Origin: Acidobacteriota bacterium | GTDB taxonomy: Bacteria; Acidobacteriota; Terriglobia; Bryobacterales; Bryobacteraceae | Length of the DNA: 64,000 bases | Assembly (NCBI GenBank): GCA_025350695.1 | Contig: JANXXI010000247.1 | Location: 42,543 to 106,542, forward strand | Direction of reading: 5' to 3' | Shown here: one piece after another, positions 25,050 to 34,492 of the stretch | How the letters are laid out: every line of letters begins with the position of its first letter | Numbering within the stretch: the first letter of the stretch is position 1 | The notes under the pieces: generated by a model | Database searches by the model: none | What the model was told of the DNA's origin: nothing | What the model saw: only the letters and a program-made list of their open reading frames with translations | Made by a program: the position numbers and the translations under genes

Positions 25050-28000
25050 TTAAATAACCTCTTGCGGAACCTTTTCATTCACAAACGTTTCGAACACATC
25101 GCCGGCCTTCAGATCATTGAAGCCAGCAATCGAAATACCGCATTCAAACCCCTGCCGTACTTCGCTTGCATCGTTCTTGAAGCGCTTCAGCGCCAGGATC
25201 TTGCCCGTAAACACAGTATCCTTGCCACGCACCACGCGCACTTCGTTGTCGCGTCCAATCGTGCCGTCGATAACCATGCATCCGGCCACCGCGCCCACCT
25301 TGGTGATGCGGAACACTTCGCGAATTTCGGCCTTGCCCCTGTACACTTCCTTGAATACCGGGTCGAGCAATCCAACCATCGCGCGTTTGATCTGATCGGT
25401 GACTTCGTAGATGATCGAGTGCAAGCGGATGTCCACCTTCTCGCGATCCGCCACACTCTGCGCCGTGCGTTCCGGCTTGACGTTGAACCCGATAATGATC
25501 GCGTTCGACGCCGTCGCCAGCAATACATCGGTTTCCGTAATCGCGCCAGCGCCGGCATGCAGCACCCGCACGCGAACCTTATCGTTGCTCAGCTTGGTCA
25601 ATGTGTCGGTCAGCACTTCGGCTATTCCGCCCACATCGGTCTTGATGATCAAGTTCAGATCCTTCAACTCGCCTTCCTGCATTTGCGCATGCAGTTGTTC
25701 AAGCGTCATTCTCTTGTTCTTGGCCATCGCCACTTCACGAGCCTGCGACTCGCGATACATAACGATTTGCTTGGCCTTGGCCGTGTCGGTTACAACCTGC
25801 ACGGTATCGCCCACATCGGGCAGCGCTTCAAGACCCAGCACTTCCACCGGCGTCGAGGGTTCAGCTTCCCTCACAGGAAGCCCACGATCGTCGAACATAG
25901 CGCGAACCTTGCCGAACACTGAGCCGCAAATGAAGAAGTCGCCGACCTTGAGAACACCGTTACGAACCAGTACTGTCGCCACCGGACCGCGTCCGCGATC
26001 AAGTTGCGCTTCCAGCACCGAACCCATTCCAGGCCGCGTTGGGTTGGCCTTCAGATCCAACATTTCCGAAACCAGCAGGACCATTTCCAGCAGCAGGTCC
26101 AGGTTAGTTTTCGCCTTTGCCGAAACCGGCACCATGACAACATCGCCGCCCCAATCTTCGGCCAGCAATCCAAGATCGTTCAATTGTTGTTTGATCCGAT
26201 CCAGGTTGGAATCCGGCTTGTCGATCTTATTGATCGCCACGATAATCGGAACACCCGCGGCTTTGGCGTGATCGATTGCTTCCTTGGTTTGCGGCATCAC
26301 GCCGTCATCGGCGGCCACAACAAGGATGACGATATCGGTCACCTTCGCGCCGCGAGCACGCATGCGCGTAAACGCAGCGTGGCCTGGCGTATCGATGAAG
26401 ACGATCTTTTTGCCGTTCTTTTCCACCTGATATGCGCCGATATGCTGGGTAATGCCACCAGACTCGCGCTCGGCCACACGGGCGGATCGAATTGCATCCA
26501 GCAGTGAGGTCTTACCATGGTCAACGTGACCCATGATCGTAACCACCGGAGCGCGGCGGATCAGATCCTTGGCATCCTCGGCCAAGTCAATATCCTGCGT
26601 ATGCTCTTCTTCGTAACTGACTTTGTTGACCGAGGCACCGAATTCACGGGCTAATTCCTCGGCCAGCTTCGCGTCCAGCGTCTGGTTGATCGAAGCGAAC
26701 ACTTTCTTGACGTCCACCAGCTTCTTGATCAGAAGATTGGCGCGGACGCCCAACTTTTCGGAAAGCTCCTTAACGGTGATGCCTTCGGAAATGGTGATTT
26801 CGCGATCAATGGGCGGAAGTTCGGCAATTTCATGCCGCCGCGACATTGGCTTCAGCTTGCCTTCACGTTCCGACTCACGATCACGGCCCGGATCATGCCG
26901 GCGTTTGGCCGCGTCGGTGCGGCGCTGATCTGTTGTAGGTGCCGGTAAACCGGGCGGTTCAAGTGCAATGCCTGCCGGTCCACCGCGGCCTGGAGATGTC
27001 GGGTGCGGACCGCGGCGCTGCATCATGCCACCGCCACCGCCTGGCCTGTTGTATCCACCAGGACCGCCGCCTTGATAGCCGCCTCCCCCGGGACCACTTG
27101 GAGAACCTGGGCGCGGCGGGATTGCTTGACCAGGACGAACCCGGCCCTGATAAATTGGTTGACCCGGAGCGGGAGCGCCCGGCCGGGGAGAATAAGATCC
27201 AGGAGGACGTGGCGTTGGTGCGCCAGGCATTCCTTTGGCCGGGAGTTGCTGTTGTTGTTGGCGAAGCCGATCCAGAATATCTTGCCGTGGCGGCACGATT
27301 GGCCGCAGTGCCGGTTGTCCAGCGAGCGGCGCCCTCATGGCTGCGCCAGGTTGCGCCGTAGCCCCGGAATGTTGTGGTCCGGCATGCTGCGCTTGCGGGA
27401 TCGGCCGGTCCCCGTGTCCTTGAGGCGACGGTCTAGTGATCGGAGGCCGGGGAAGTTGCTGGCTCACATGCGGTCGCGGCGCTCCAGGCACGGCGCCGGA
27501 AATTGGCGGGCGAGGAATGGCGGGTGCGCCCGGAGATCCCTGATAGCCGCCTTGGCGCGGTCCGCCAAGGATCTGGCCTGGTCTGGGTCCGGTTTGCAGT
27601 GGTCTTGCCGGAATTGGAGCGGCGCGTCCCGGGGTTGCCGGAGCCGCTTGTTGCACTGCGGGAATTCGTGGCGCTGGGGCTGCCGGAGCTGGCGCAAGTG
27701 GGGCTGCCGGAGTAGGAGCAAGTGGAGCCGCCGGAGCCGGGGACGGAGCTGCGGGGGTTAGAGATTGCGGAGCCGAAGGCGCGGGCGCACTCGGTGGCGG
27801 CGCACTGCGCTGAACTGGAGGCGCTACTTTGGGAGCCGCCGCCGGAGGTATCGGAATACTTGGGGGCGTTGCTTGTCTGAGTGCCTGCGGGTTCGAGATT
27901 CGCGCGCCAGCGCTGGCTAGCGGTGGTCGTATGGGAGCGTGAGACGGCAACCTTACTGGTGCTTGCGCAACTTCAGGCGGCGCAGCCGGAGCATGGTGGG

Positions 28001-28343
28001 CGGCGGCGGCTGCAACCAATGGAGGAGGCTCGACCGTCGGTTTCACCGCAGGCGTATCTGCCGGCTTGACGGCTTCTTCCGGCTTGGCGCTGACCTCGGT
28101 GGCTGGAGAATCGAACAGATCAGTCTGATGCGTCCTGTGAATACGAACAGCCTGGCCCGAATTGGTCTTCTCGGTTTTTCCGCTTGCAGCAATGCGATCC
28201 CGGATCGCCAAGGCAGCGTCATCTTCAATCGAACTGGAATGGGTCTTTTTATCTGTGACACCCAGTTCCGCCAGAAGGTCGATAATCGTGCTGGGTTTGA
28301 CTTCCAGCTCCCTGGCAAGTTCGTTGATTCGGATTTTACTCAT
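25050..28343 (-). CDS. infB: Translation initiation factor IF-2
   Basis: This GTPase brings initiator tRNA to the 30S subunit and promotes subunit joining. Counting from ATG 28343 ([16 protein letters not shown], the usual IF-2 start; an in-frame ATG at 28406 is less likely), the protein has 1,097 residues. An N-terminal IF2 domain (1-50) is followed by an unusually long Pro/Ala/Gly-rich linker of about 450 residues and a second IF2_N domain (about 530-580). The G domain begins near 600 with GHVDHGKT (605-612), then [20 protein letters not shown] and SAK, all intact. Domains II-IV complete the C-terminus ([13 protein letters not shown]). It is the last gene of the rimP-nusA-infB operon. Confidence 0.97.
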   Translation of the reverse strand: MSKIRINELARELEVKPSTIIDLLAELGVTDKKTHSSSIEDDAALAIRDRIAASGKTEKTNSGQAVRIHRTHQTDLFDSPATEVSAKPEEAVKPADTPAVKPTVEPPPLVAAAAAHHAPAAPPEVAQAPVRLPSHAPIRPPLASAGARISNPQALRQATPPSIPIPPAAAPKVAPPVQRSAPPPSAPAPSAPQSLTPAAPSPAPAAPLAPTPAAPLAPAPAAPAPRIPAVQQAAPATPGRAAPIPARPLQTGPRPGQILGGPRQGGYQGSPGAPAIPRPPISGAVPGAPRPHVSQQLPRPPITRPSPQGHGDRPIPQAQHAGPQHSGATAQPGAAMRAPLAGQPALRPIVPPRQDILDRLRQQQQQLPAKGMPGAPTPRPPGSYSPRPGAPAPGQPIYQGRVRPGQAIPPRPGSPSGPGGGGYQGGGPGGYNRPGGGGGMMQRRGPHPTSPGRGGPAGIALEPPGLPAPTTDQRRTDAAKRRHDPGRDRESEREGKLKPMSRRHEIAELPPIDREITISEGITVKELSEKLGVRANLLIKKLVDVKKVFASINQTLDAKLAEELAREFGASVNKVSYEEEHTQDIDLAEDAKDLIRRAPVVTIMGHVDHGKTSLLDAIRSARVAERESGGITQHIGAYQVEKNGKKIVFIDTPGHAAFTRMRARGAKVTDIVILVVAADDGVMPQTKEAIDHAKAAGVPIIVAINKIDKPDSNLDRIKQQLNDLGLLAEDWGGDVVMVPVSAKAKTNLDLLLEMVLLVSEMLDLKANPTRPGMGSVLEAQLDRGRGPVATVLVRNGVLKVGDFFICGSVFGKVRAMFDDRGLPVREAEPSTPVEVLGLEALPDVGDTVQVVTDTAKAKQIVMYRESQAREVAMAKNKRMTLEQLHAQMQEGELKDLNLIIKTDVGGIAEVLTDTLTKLSNDKVRVRVLHAGAGAITETDVLLATASNAIIIGFNVKPERTAQSVADREKVDIRLHSIIYEVTDQIKRAMVGLLDPVFKEVYRGKAEIREVFRITKVGAVAGCMVIDGTIGRDNEVRVVRGKDTVFTGKILALKRFKNDASEVRQGFECGISIAGFNDLKAGDVFETFVNEKVPQEVI

Positions 28344-28422
28344 ACGTTGGACGTCTGCTGATTCCGTCGTCTCGCTTGTGATCTTACTTATAAAAAGATG
28401 CCCCAAGCTATGGTAACAGATT

Positions 28423-29901
28423 CTAGGACTGTATTCCCTCCGGTTGGTCTGTTGATACGGCGGGTTCCGGTGGATGCTCAGCTGTTTGCCCCACTGCCAA
28501 GGCGATTTCCGGGGCTACTTCCACGACAGATTCCGCAGTGGGTTCCCGGCCGGGTTCCTCAGCCGCAGCTGCTTCTTCCACCGCGACGGTTTCTTCCGTC
28601 GGGGCTATTTCTTCCACCGGGACTGGCACAGCCTCTTCGAACTGACTGTAATAACTATTCACGGCTTCTTGAATGACGGCCACCATTTGCGGCTCCATAC
28701 CGGGCAGCGCTTCGAGATCTTCAGGGGTCATGTAGCCCAGTTTTTCAACGGTTCCAACATCGGCCGCCACTAGTGTGTCCAGAATTTCCTGGGTCAAACC
28801 ATGTTCCACCAGCGCGCTGACTGGCGCACCGGGAACGATCATGGCCGACATCACCGATTCTACTTCCTGCCGCTTCTCTTCTTCGCTCTTGATGTCGACC
28901 TTCCAGCCAATTAACTTGGCTGCCAGACGCACATTTTGGCCTTTTTTGCCAATTGCCAGCGACAATTGCGTGTCTTCGACAATCACTTCCATATGCCGCT
29001 CGGATCCATCCACAATGGTTACGCGGCTGATCTTCGCCGGGCTCAATGCATGCGTCGCGAAGGTCACCGGATCGTCGGAGTATTCAATGATGTCGATCTT
29101 TTCTCCGCGCAACTCGCGGATGATTGACTGTACACGCATACCCTTCATACCAACGCAGGCGCCGACGCAATCCACATCGCGATCGCGGCTGAACACGGCG
29201 ATCTTGGTCCGCTCGCCGGCTTCACGCGCGCATGCCTTGATTACCACGGTGTTATCGTAAATTTCCGGGACTTCCTGTTCAAACAATCGTTTTACAAAAT
29301 CTCCATCGGCGCGGGAAAGGATCACGCCGGCGTTCTTGCCGCTTTTTTCAACGGTCTTGATAATGCAACGGACGCGGTCACCGATGGCGAAATTTTCCAG
29401 GCGCGACTGTTCCTTTTTGGGGAGCCGCGCTTCGGTCTTGCCCATATCCAGAATCATATCCGGGCCTTCAATGCGCTTCACTACACAGGTAACCAGTTCC
29501 CCCACGCGATGGGCATACTCGGTAAAAATGGTGTCGCGCTCGGCTTCGCGCAGCTTCTGCAGCATGATTTGCTTAAAGGTCTGAGCGGAGACGCGGCTCA
29601 TTCCGTCCGTCTTCTTCGGAAAGCGAACCTCGCCTCCCACTTCGGCGGTGGCGGCAATTTTTTGGGCATCGGAAAGTGAGATCTCGTGGGTCGGATCGGC
29701 AACCAACTCCACAATCTTCTTCACTGCAAAGATCTGGATTTCGCCCGAAGCCTGGTCGAATTCCGCCGCCAGTTCCTCATTGCCCTTGAACTGCTTACGG
29801 GCAGCCACCAGCATTGCTTCCTTGACTTGATCCATTACTATCTGCGGATCAATGCCCTTCTCTTTGCTTAAGATCTCAATCGCTTGAAAAATACTTGCCA
29901 C
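28423..29901 (-). CDS. nusA: Transcription termination/antitermination protein NusA
   Basis: The protein binds RNA polymerase and nascent RNA to control pausing, termination and antitermination. I take GTG 29901 as the start (MASIFQAIEILSKEKGIDPQI, preceded by AAAGAGAG) instead of the ATG at 29946, which would overlap rimP; this gives 492 residues. Domains in order: NusA N-terminal domain (1-125), S1 (about 130-200), two KH domains (about 205-345, with VGMKGMRVQSI and AIGKKGQNVRLA), one helix-hairpin-helix region (about 355-425, LVEHGLTQEILDTL..., LEALPGM), then a disordered acidic tail rich in Glu, Val and Pro. It lies between rimP and infB, the canonical order. Confidence 0.97.
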   Translation of the reverse strand: MASIFQAIEILSKEKGIDPQIVMDQVKEAMLVAARKQFKGNEELAAEFDQASGEIQIFAVKKIVELVADPTHEISLSDAQKIAATAEVGGEVRFPKKTDGMSRVSAQTFKQIMLQKLREAERDTIFTEYAHRVGELVTCVVKRIEGPDMILDMGKTEARLPKKEQSRLENFAIGDRVRCIIKTVEKSGKNAGVILSRADGDFVKRLFEQEVPEIYDNTVVIKACAREAGERTKIAVFSRDRDVDCVGACVGMKGMRVQSIIRELRGEKIDIIEYSDDPVTFATHALSPAKISRVTIVDGSERHMEVIVEDTQLSLAIGKKGQNVRLAAKLIGWKVDIKSEEEKRQEVESVMSAMIVPGAPVSALVEHGLTQEILDTLVAADVGTVEKLGYMTPEDLEALPGMEPQMVAVIQEAVNSYYSQFEEAVPVPVEEIAPTEETVAVEEAAAAEEPGREPTAESVVEVAPEIALAVGQTAEHPPEPAVSTDQPEGIQS

Positions 29902-29932
29902 TTTGTAACTCTCTTTCTGGTTCGGTCCAGTT

Positions 29933-30424
29933 CTACTTCCACTCAAACTTCAAGTTAGCCTTATCAATTTGCCCAAATTCAATTTTCACCAGCCGAGGCT
30001 CCTTGGCCTTACCTTGTTTCACAGCCAAGGTGGCCACTCCGCCTTCAAATCCTTCCAAAACGCCGTCATAGCGCTTTTCCCCGTCCACCGGCTGCTTTAG
30101 GGCAACCTTGATCTTTTGGCCAACAAACCGTTCAAAATCTTTCGGTTTGGTCAGCTTCCGATCGACCCCGGGCGAAGTCACCTCAAGGGTGTAACTGCCT
30201 CCGGCAATAATGTCACTTTCATCGAGCGCGTCGCCTAATGTCCGCGAAATCTTCTCGCAATCCCCGTGCGTGACGCCTTCCACCCGGTCAATAGTCACGC
30301 GCAAAACCCGATGAATGCCGCCACCCAATAGCTCAACCTCAACGATTTCAATCCTTTCGGGATCGGCTATTCGCTCTGCTAAGACGGCGATCTTCTCGGC
30401 GATTACTTGGTTGGCCAGGGCCAT
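29933..30424 (-). CDS. rimP: Ribosome maturation factor RimP
   Basis: The protein helps late assembly of the 30S subunit. It has 163 residues from ATG 30424, which follows GAAGAG at good spacing; an upstream in-frame ATG at 30466 lies inside a terminator-like hairpin and is rejected. The family marks are present: VEVELLGGGIHRVLRVTIDR, THGDCEKISRTLGDALDE and YTLEVTSPGVDRKL.....F. It is the first gene of the rimP-nusA-infB operon, 31 bp ahead of nusA. Confidence 0.95.
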   Translation of the reverse strand: MALANQVIAEKIAVLAERIADPERIEIVEVELLGGGIHRVLRVTIDRVEGVTHGDCEKISRTLGDALDESDIIAGGSYTLEVTSPGVDRKLTKPKDFERFVGQKIKVALKQPVDGEKRYDGVLEGFEGGVATLAVKQGKAKEPRLVKIEFGQIDKANLKFEWK

Positions 30425-30443
30425 GGATCTCTTCAAAAACCAA

Positions 30444-30468
30444 TAAAAAAGTGGGCTTTCGCCCACTC
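30444..30468 (-). terminator. Terminator-like hairpin in the rimP leader (possible attenuator)
   Basis: On the minus strand AGTGGGC-GAAA-GCCCACT forms a perfect 7-bp stem with a GNRA-type tetraloop, followed by a run of T. It lies between the extended -10 promoter (30488-30496) and the rimP start (30424), so it falls inside the leader of the operon and not after an upstream gene. It could end a share of transcripts before rimP-nusA-infB and so set operon output. Its T run merges into the rimP ribosome-binding region. Confidence 0.7.
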
Positions 30469-30487
30469 CTAAGGTTCGTCAATCCTC

Positions 30488-30496
30488 AGTATAGCA
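30488..30496 (-). promoter_or_regulatory. Extended -10 promoter of the rimP-nusA-infB operon
   Basis: On the minus strand the sequence TGCTATACT matches the extended -10 consensus TGnTATAAT at all but one position. There is no good -35 hexamer at 16-18 bp, which fits extended -10 promoters. Transcription would begin near 30480, giving a leader of about 55 nt that contains the hairpin at 30444-30468. Confidence 0.55.
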
Positions 30497-30652
30497 CTAG
30501 TTTCTTGAGCTAAGGCTCGCCAAGAATTGTCCAATACAAGATGATCCTGAAAAGATCGAAACTGGAGTAGGCGAACTGCGGTCGAATGCAATTACAGCAC
30601 CTCGCAGGACTTCGCGGCCGAAGTACGGAAGCTTGGATTATAAACGCGGAAG

Positions 30653-31891
30653 CTAGTACAAAACGCGCGTGCGAATTGTCCCATCCACCTTGCTAAGCTG
30701 CTTACGCAGTTGCAGTGAAACCGCGCGATCCGGCGCTTCAATGTCGATCACCACGTAGCCGATGCTATTGTTGGTCTGCAGGTATTGACCGGCAATATTA
30801 ATCCCTTTTTGCGAAAGAACCGAGTTGACCGACGATATGACCCCAGGCTGATTGCGATGGACATGCAGCAGGCGATGCCGGCCGGGATGCGCAGGTAGCG
30901 ACACTTCGGGAAAATTAACCGCGCCCAGCGTCGAGCCGTTATTGCTGTACTTCATCAGCTTGCTCGATACCTCAACGCCAATGTCGCGCTGGGCCTCCTG
31001 CGTGCTTCCTCCGACGTGTGGAGTAAGAATCACGTTGTCCCGGCCCCGCAACGGCGAGACAAATTCATCGTTGTTGCTGTTGGGCTCCTTAGGAAACACG
31101 TCCAGGGCCGCGCCACTGAGGTGTTTGGAATCAAGCGCCGCTACTAGCGCATCAATGTCAACCACGGTCCCGCGCGCCGCGTTGATCAGCGCCGCGCCCT
31201 TCTTCATTCTTGCCAGCGCCGCAGCATTGATCATCTTGTTCGTGGCCGGTGTCTGCGGCACATGGCAAGTCACCACGTCGGCAACTTCAAGCAGCGCCTC
31301 CATGTTTGCCATCTGCCGGGCGTTACCCAGCGCCAGCCGCATCTCGATATCAAAAAACACCACGCGCATCCCTAGCGATTCCGCCAGCAGTCCGATCTGC
31401 GTACCAATGTGCCCGTACCCAATAATGCCTAATGTCTTGCCGCGAGCCTCGCGCGAACCAGATGCGGTCTTATGCCATTGGCCGCGATGCGCCGCCGCGT
31501 TCCGAGCCGGAATACCTCGCAGTAGAAAAACTATTTCCGCCAGAGCCAGTTCGGCGACACTCCGCGTGTTGGAAAACGGCGCGTTGAATACGGCGATGCC
31601 GCGATTCTGCGCCGTCTTCAAATCCACCTGGTTGGTGCCGATGCAGAAACATCCGACGGCAATTAGGTGGTTAGCGGCGTCGAAGACGGCCTCGGTCAAT
31701 TGGGTCGCTGAACGAATCCCTACCATATAGGAATCTCGGACAGCCTCTATCAACTTTGCCTCCGGAAGAGCCTTTTCATGGCAATCGATATTAGTATAGC
31801 CGTCCGATTTAAGGGCCTCCACGGCGCTCGAATGCACTCCTTCGAGCAGGACAATCTTCATCTTCTCTTTTGCGAGGGACGTCTCCGCCAT
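30653..31891 (-). CDS. serA: D-3-phosphoglycerate dehydrogenase, short type
   Basis: The enzyme oxidises 3-phosphoglycerate to 3-phosphohydroxypyruvate with NAD, the first step of serine synthesis. The 412-residue protein from ATG 31891 lines up from its first residues with E. coli SerA as I recall it (MA..SL.K.K.K...L.EGVH). It shares the stretches GCFCIGTNQVDL and FNAPFSNTRSVAEL. The Rossmann motif GIIGYGHIGTQ, the catalytic Arg in NAARGTVVD, and the Glu/His relay (PHVGGST) are present. A C-terminal ACT domain (about 340-412) should bind serine for feedback inhibition. Many bacteria outside the proteobacteria carry a longer form with an extra domain; this is the short one. It is divergent from the permease genes. 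Confidence 0.95.
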   Translation of the reverse strand: MAETSLAKEKMKIVLLEGVHSSAVEALKSDGYTNIDCHEKALPEAKLIEAVRDSYMVGIRSATQLTEAVFDAANHLIAVGCFCIGTNQVDLKTAQNRGIAVFNAPFSNTRSVAELALAEIVFLLRGIPARNAAAHRGQWHKTASGSREARGKTLGIIGYGHIGTQIGLLAESLGMRVVFFDIEMRLALGNARQMANMEALLEVADVVTCHVPQTPATNKMINAAALARMKKGAALINAARGTVVDIDALVAALDSKHLSGAALDVFPKEPNSNNDEFVSPLRGRDNVILTPHVGGSTQEAQRDIGVEVSSKLMKYSNNGSTLGAVNFPEVSLPAHPGRHRLLHVHRNQPGVISSVNSVLSQKGINIAGQYLQTNNSIGYVVIDIEAPDRAVSLQLRKQLSKVDGTIRTRVLY

Positions 31892-31994
31892 ATCCAATAG
31901 AGTGGCACATAGCCTAGGCTGTGCGCTTCCGCGAGGAATCAGGGAACAAAACGACATTGACGTTCGTCTACACCCGAGAGCACTTTCAAAAACC

Positions 31995-33236
31995 ATGGCA
32001 GGCAACGCATCCTTTAGAGAATCATTTCGTGTGGCCATGGGCTCCCTCCGCGGCAGCAAGCTCCGCAGCTTCCTCACCCTCCTGGGCATCATTCTCGCCA
32101 CAACCACGCTCGTCGCCGTCATGAGCGTCATCCGCGGTATGGACGAATACATGGCGAAGAACATTACCGACTTAGGCGTTGAGGGATTCCGTGTGCGTCG
32201 CGTCGTCATGATCGGCTCCTGGGAACCAAAGAAGTGGCTGGAGATGCAGAAGAAAAATCCACAATTAAGCCGCGAAGAGTTCGACTTCCTGAAAAATAAT
32301 GTCACCATGACATCTGACCTGGGTATGGAAACCGGCAAGCAGTGCAACGTCACTGTCGCCGGCGATCGCATGCAGGAAGTGGAATTGCGTGGCGTCACTC
32401 CCAACATCGGCGCCATGAACAACACGCTAACCGAAACCGGTCGGTTCATCAGTGAGAGCGACGAAGCCCGCCGCCTTTCCGTGGCCTTCATCGGCAGCGA
32501 ATTGAAGGACCGTTTTTTCCCCAATGTCGATCCCATCGGCAAGATCATCCAGGTGGATGGCCGCCCCTTCGAAGTGGTCGGTGTAGCTAAAACACAGGGT
32601 TCGGCCTTCGGACAATCCCGCGATAAATTCCTGATGATCCCCATTGAAACTTACTTCAAAATGAACAGCGCCCGCTTCGGCCTGGGCTACACCGCCAAAG
32701 CCATGGATCGTCCGCACTTGGAACAGGCGATGGACGAAATCCGCGCTCTGCTGCGAGCCTACCGCCACCTTCGCCCAGGCAAGGACGACACCTTCGGCAT
32801 CTATTCGTCCGACAGTTTTGTCGAACTGTGGGATAAGATGACCGGCGCTATCGCCGCCACCGCAATCGCCGTCGTTAGCGTCTTCATGGTGGTTGGCGGA
32901 GTCGTCATCATGAACATCATGCTCGCCGTGGTTACCGAACGCACTATGGAAATCGGTGTCCGTAAATCGCTCGGCGCCCGCCGGCGCGACATCATGAATC
33001 AGTTCCTGGTTGAAGCGGCTGTGTTAAGCGGCTTGGGCGGATTGGCTGGCGTGTTCCTCGCCTGGGTCGCAGCCGTAATAGTTCGCAACACAACATCCGT
33101 CCCCATGTCCGTTCCTCCCTCGGCCATACTTATAGGCGTTACCCTTTCTTCCGTCGTCGGCCTGTTCTTCGGCATTTACCCCGCGCACCGCGCCGCCAAA
33201 CTCGACCCCATAGAAGCCTTAAGGGCGGAACGATGA
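31995..33236 (+). CDS. ABC transporter permease, MacB/FtsX type (first of pair)
   Basis: The protein has 413 residues starting at ATG 31995 (MAGNASFRESFRVAMGSL). An N-terminal helix (LRSFLTLLGIILATTTLVAV) is followed by a periplasmic MacB_PCD-like domain (about 50-270) and three C-terminal helices. They carry the FtsX-family signature VVGGVVIMNIMLAVVTERTMEIGVRKSLGARRRDI (split across 295-330) and end with the usual GIYPAHRAAKLDPIEALR. Such permeases use ATP hydrolysis by a separate ATPase to drive periplasmic movement (macrolide export, lipoprotein handling). No ATPase gene is next to the pair. The next permease gene overlaps by ATGA. The ribosome site is weak, and an upstream in-frame start would overlap the serA promoter region. 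Confidence 0.9.
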   Translation: MAGNASFRESFRVAMGSLRGSKLRSFLTLLGIILATTTLVAVMSVIRGMDEYMAKNITDLGVEGFRVRRVVMIGSWEPKKWLEMQKKNPQLSREEFDFLKNNVTMTSDLGMETGKQCNVTVAGDRMQEVELRGVTPNIGAMNNTLTETGRFISESDEARRLSVAFIGSELKDRFFPNVDPIGKIIQVDGRPFEVVGVAKTQGSAFGQSRDKFLMIPIETYFKMNSARFGLGYTAKAMDRPHLEQAMDEIRALLRAYRHLRPGKDDTFGIYSSDSFVELWDKMTGAIAATAIAVVSVFMVVGGVVIMNIMLAVVTERTMEIGVRKSLGARRRDIMNQFLVEAAVLSGLGGLAGVFLAWVAAVIVRNTTSVPMSVPPSAILIGVTLSSVVGLFFGIYPAHRAAKLDPIEALRAER

Positions 33237-34492
33237 GCCGCGCTCCCAGCCGTAACCACTTGACTGCCGTCATATTCGGCGCAAAGCTCGCCATGGACAC
33301 AATTAGGGGCCATAAACTTCGATCCCTTCTGACCATCCTCGGCGTCATCATCGGCACCAGCACGGTAATCGGCGTCGGCTCCATCATCGCTGGACTAGAC
33401 GGAGCTATCACCGGCCAACTGCAATCCTTTGGCGCCGAAAACCTCATCGTCACCAAGTGGGACTCGCCCTTATCGTTTGGCGGCCGATCTCTAGAAGAGC
33501 GAACCCGTAAACCGCTAACCTACGAAAATGCCCAGGCCATTGCCGAACGTTGCCCATCCGTCAAACACGTAAGCCCCTTCTTGTTCCCGAACTGGAATAT
33601 GATTCACAAGGCTAAATACAAGGCCATCGATCTTTACCGCTTGAACCTGGGGGGTACTGACGAAGGTTACCTCGGCTCGGGCATGGAAATGTCGGAGGGC
33701 CGTTTTTTCACCGACGCCGAAAGCTACCGCCGCGCCCCTGTTGTGGTCATCGGAGCGGATATTAAGAAGGCCTGGTTTCAAACCGAAGATCCGATCGGAA
33801 AAGAGGTCGAAATCGACGGCCATCAGTTCACTGTAGTCGGAGTAATGAAGCGCTCCGCCCAAAGCTTACCGGGCGACGAAGATCTCCGCTTGATGCTACC
33901 GTACCACTCCATGCGGAAACTGTTCCCTACCTCGAAGGAGCACATGTTTATCGCAGTGCCCGAAAAAAGCAAACAAGCCGCCGCGAACGACGAAATCCGC
34001 GCCGTGATGCGCATCGAACGCCGCGTGCCATTCTCGAAGCCCGATAATTTCAACGTGTCGACCTCGGCCCAATTGATCGAACAGTTCCGCGGCGTGACCG
34101 GCATGGTCGCCGTTGTGATGGTGGTGCTCAGTTCCATCGGCCTCCTCGTTGGCGGCATCGGCGTCATGAACATCATGCTTGTGTCCGTTACGGAACGTAC
34201 GCGCGAAATCGGAATCCGCAAAGCTTTGGGCGCGCGCAAGGTAGACATCATCCTGCAATTTTTGACCGAAGCTGTTGCGCTAACGGCGCTCGGCGGCATA
34301 CTTGGGATTCTGCTTGGTTGGATGATGAGCCTGGCCGCAAGGCTGGTGTTCCCAACGCTGCCCACTGTGGTGCCTATGTGGGCCGTGGCGGCAGGGTTTA
34401 TTGTGTCAGTTGGCGTCGGAATTTTCTTCGGCATCTGGCCGGCGAATAAGGCTGCTCAATTAGATCCGGTTGAAGCGTTGCGCTACGAATAG
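33233..34492 (+). CDS. ABC transporter permease, MacB/FtsX type (second of pair)
   Basis: This 419-residue paralogue of the preceding permease is translationally coupled to it by an ATGA overlap. The layout is the same: N-terminal helix (LRSLLTILGVIIGTSTVIGV), a periplasmic domain, then three helices with LVGGIGVMNIMLVSVTERTR and EIGIRKALGARK, ending GIWPANKAAQLDPVEALRYE. The pair most likely forms a heterodimeric membrane part of one exporter. An ATPase must come from elsewhere in the genome. The ligand is unknown. Confidence 0.9.
   Translation: MSRAPSRNHLTAVIFGAKLAMDTIRGHKLRSLLTILGVIIGTSTVIGVGSIIAGLDGAITGQLQSFGAENLIVTKWDSPLSFGGRSLEERTRKPLTYENAQAIAERCPSVKHVSPFLFPNWNMIHKAKYKAIDLYRLNLGGTDEGYLGSGMEMSEGRFFTDAESYRRAPVVVIGADIKKAWFQTEDPIGKEVEIDGHQFTVVGVMKRSAQSLPGDEDLRLMLPYHSMRKLFPTSKEHMFIAVPEKSKQAAANDEIRAVMRIERRVPFSKPDNFNVSTSAQLIEQFRGVTGMVAVVMVVLSSIGLLVGGIGVMNIMLVSVTERTREIGIRKALGARKVDIILQFLTEAVALTALGGILGILLGWMMSLAARLVFPTLPTVVPMWAVAAGFIVSVGVGIFFGIWPANKAAQLDPVEALRYE

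Noticed and set aside
25011..27761. Several long plus-strand frames opposite infB
   Set aside because: infB is certain by all its G motifs; the low-complexity linker simply keeps the other strand open.
31892..32644. Upstream minus-strand extension of serA
   Set aside because: The frame is open beyond ATG 31891, but that part lies opposite the first permease gene and is not SerA-like. The E. coli-type N-terminus begins exactly at 31891.
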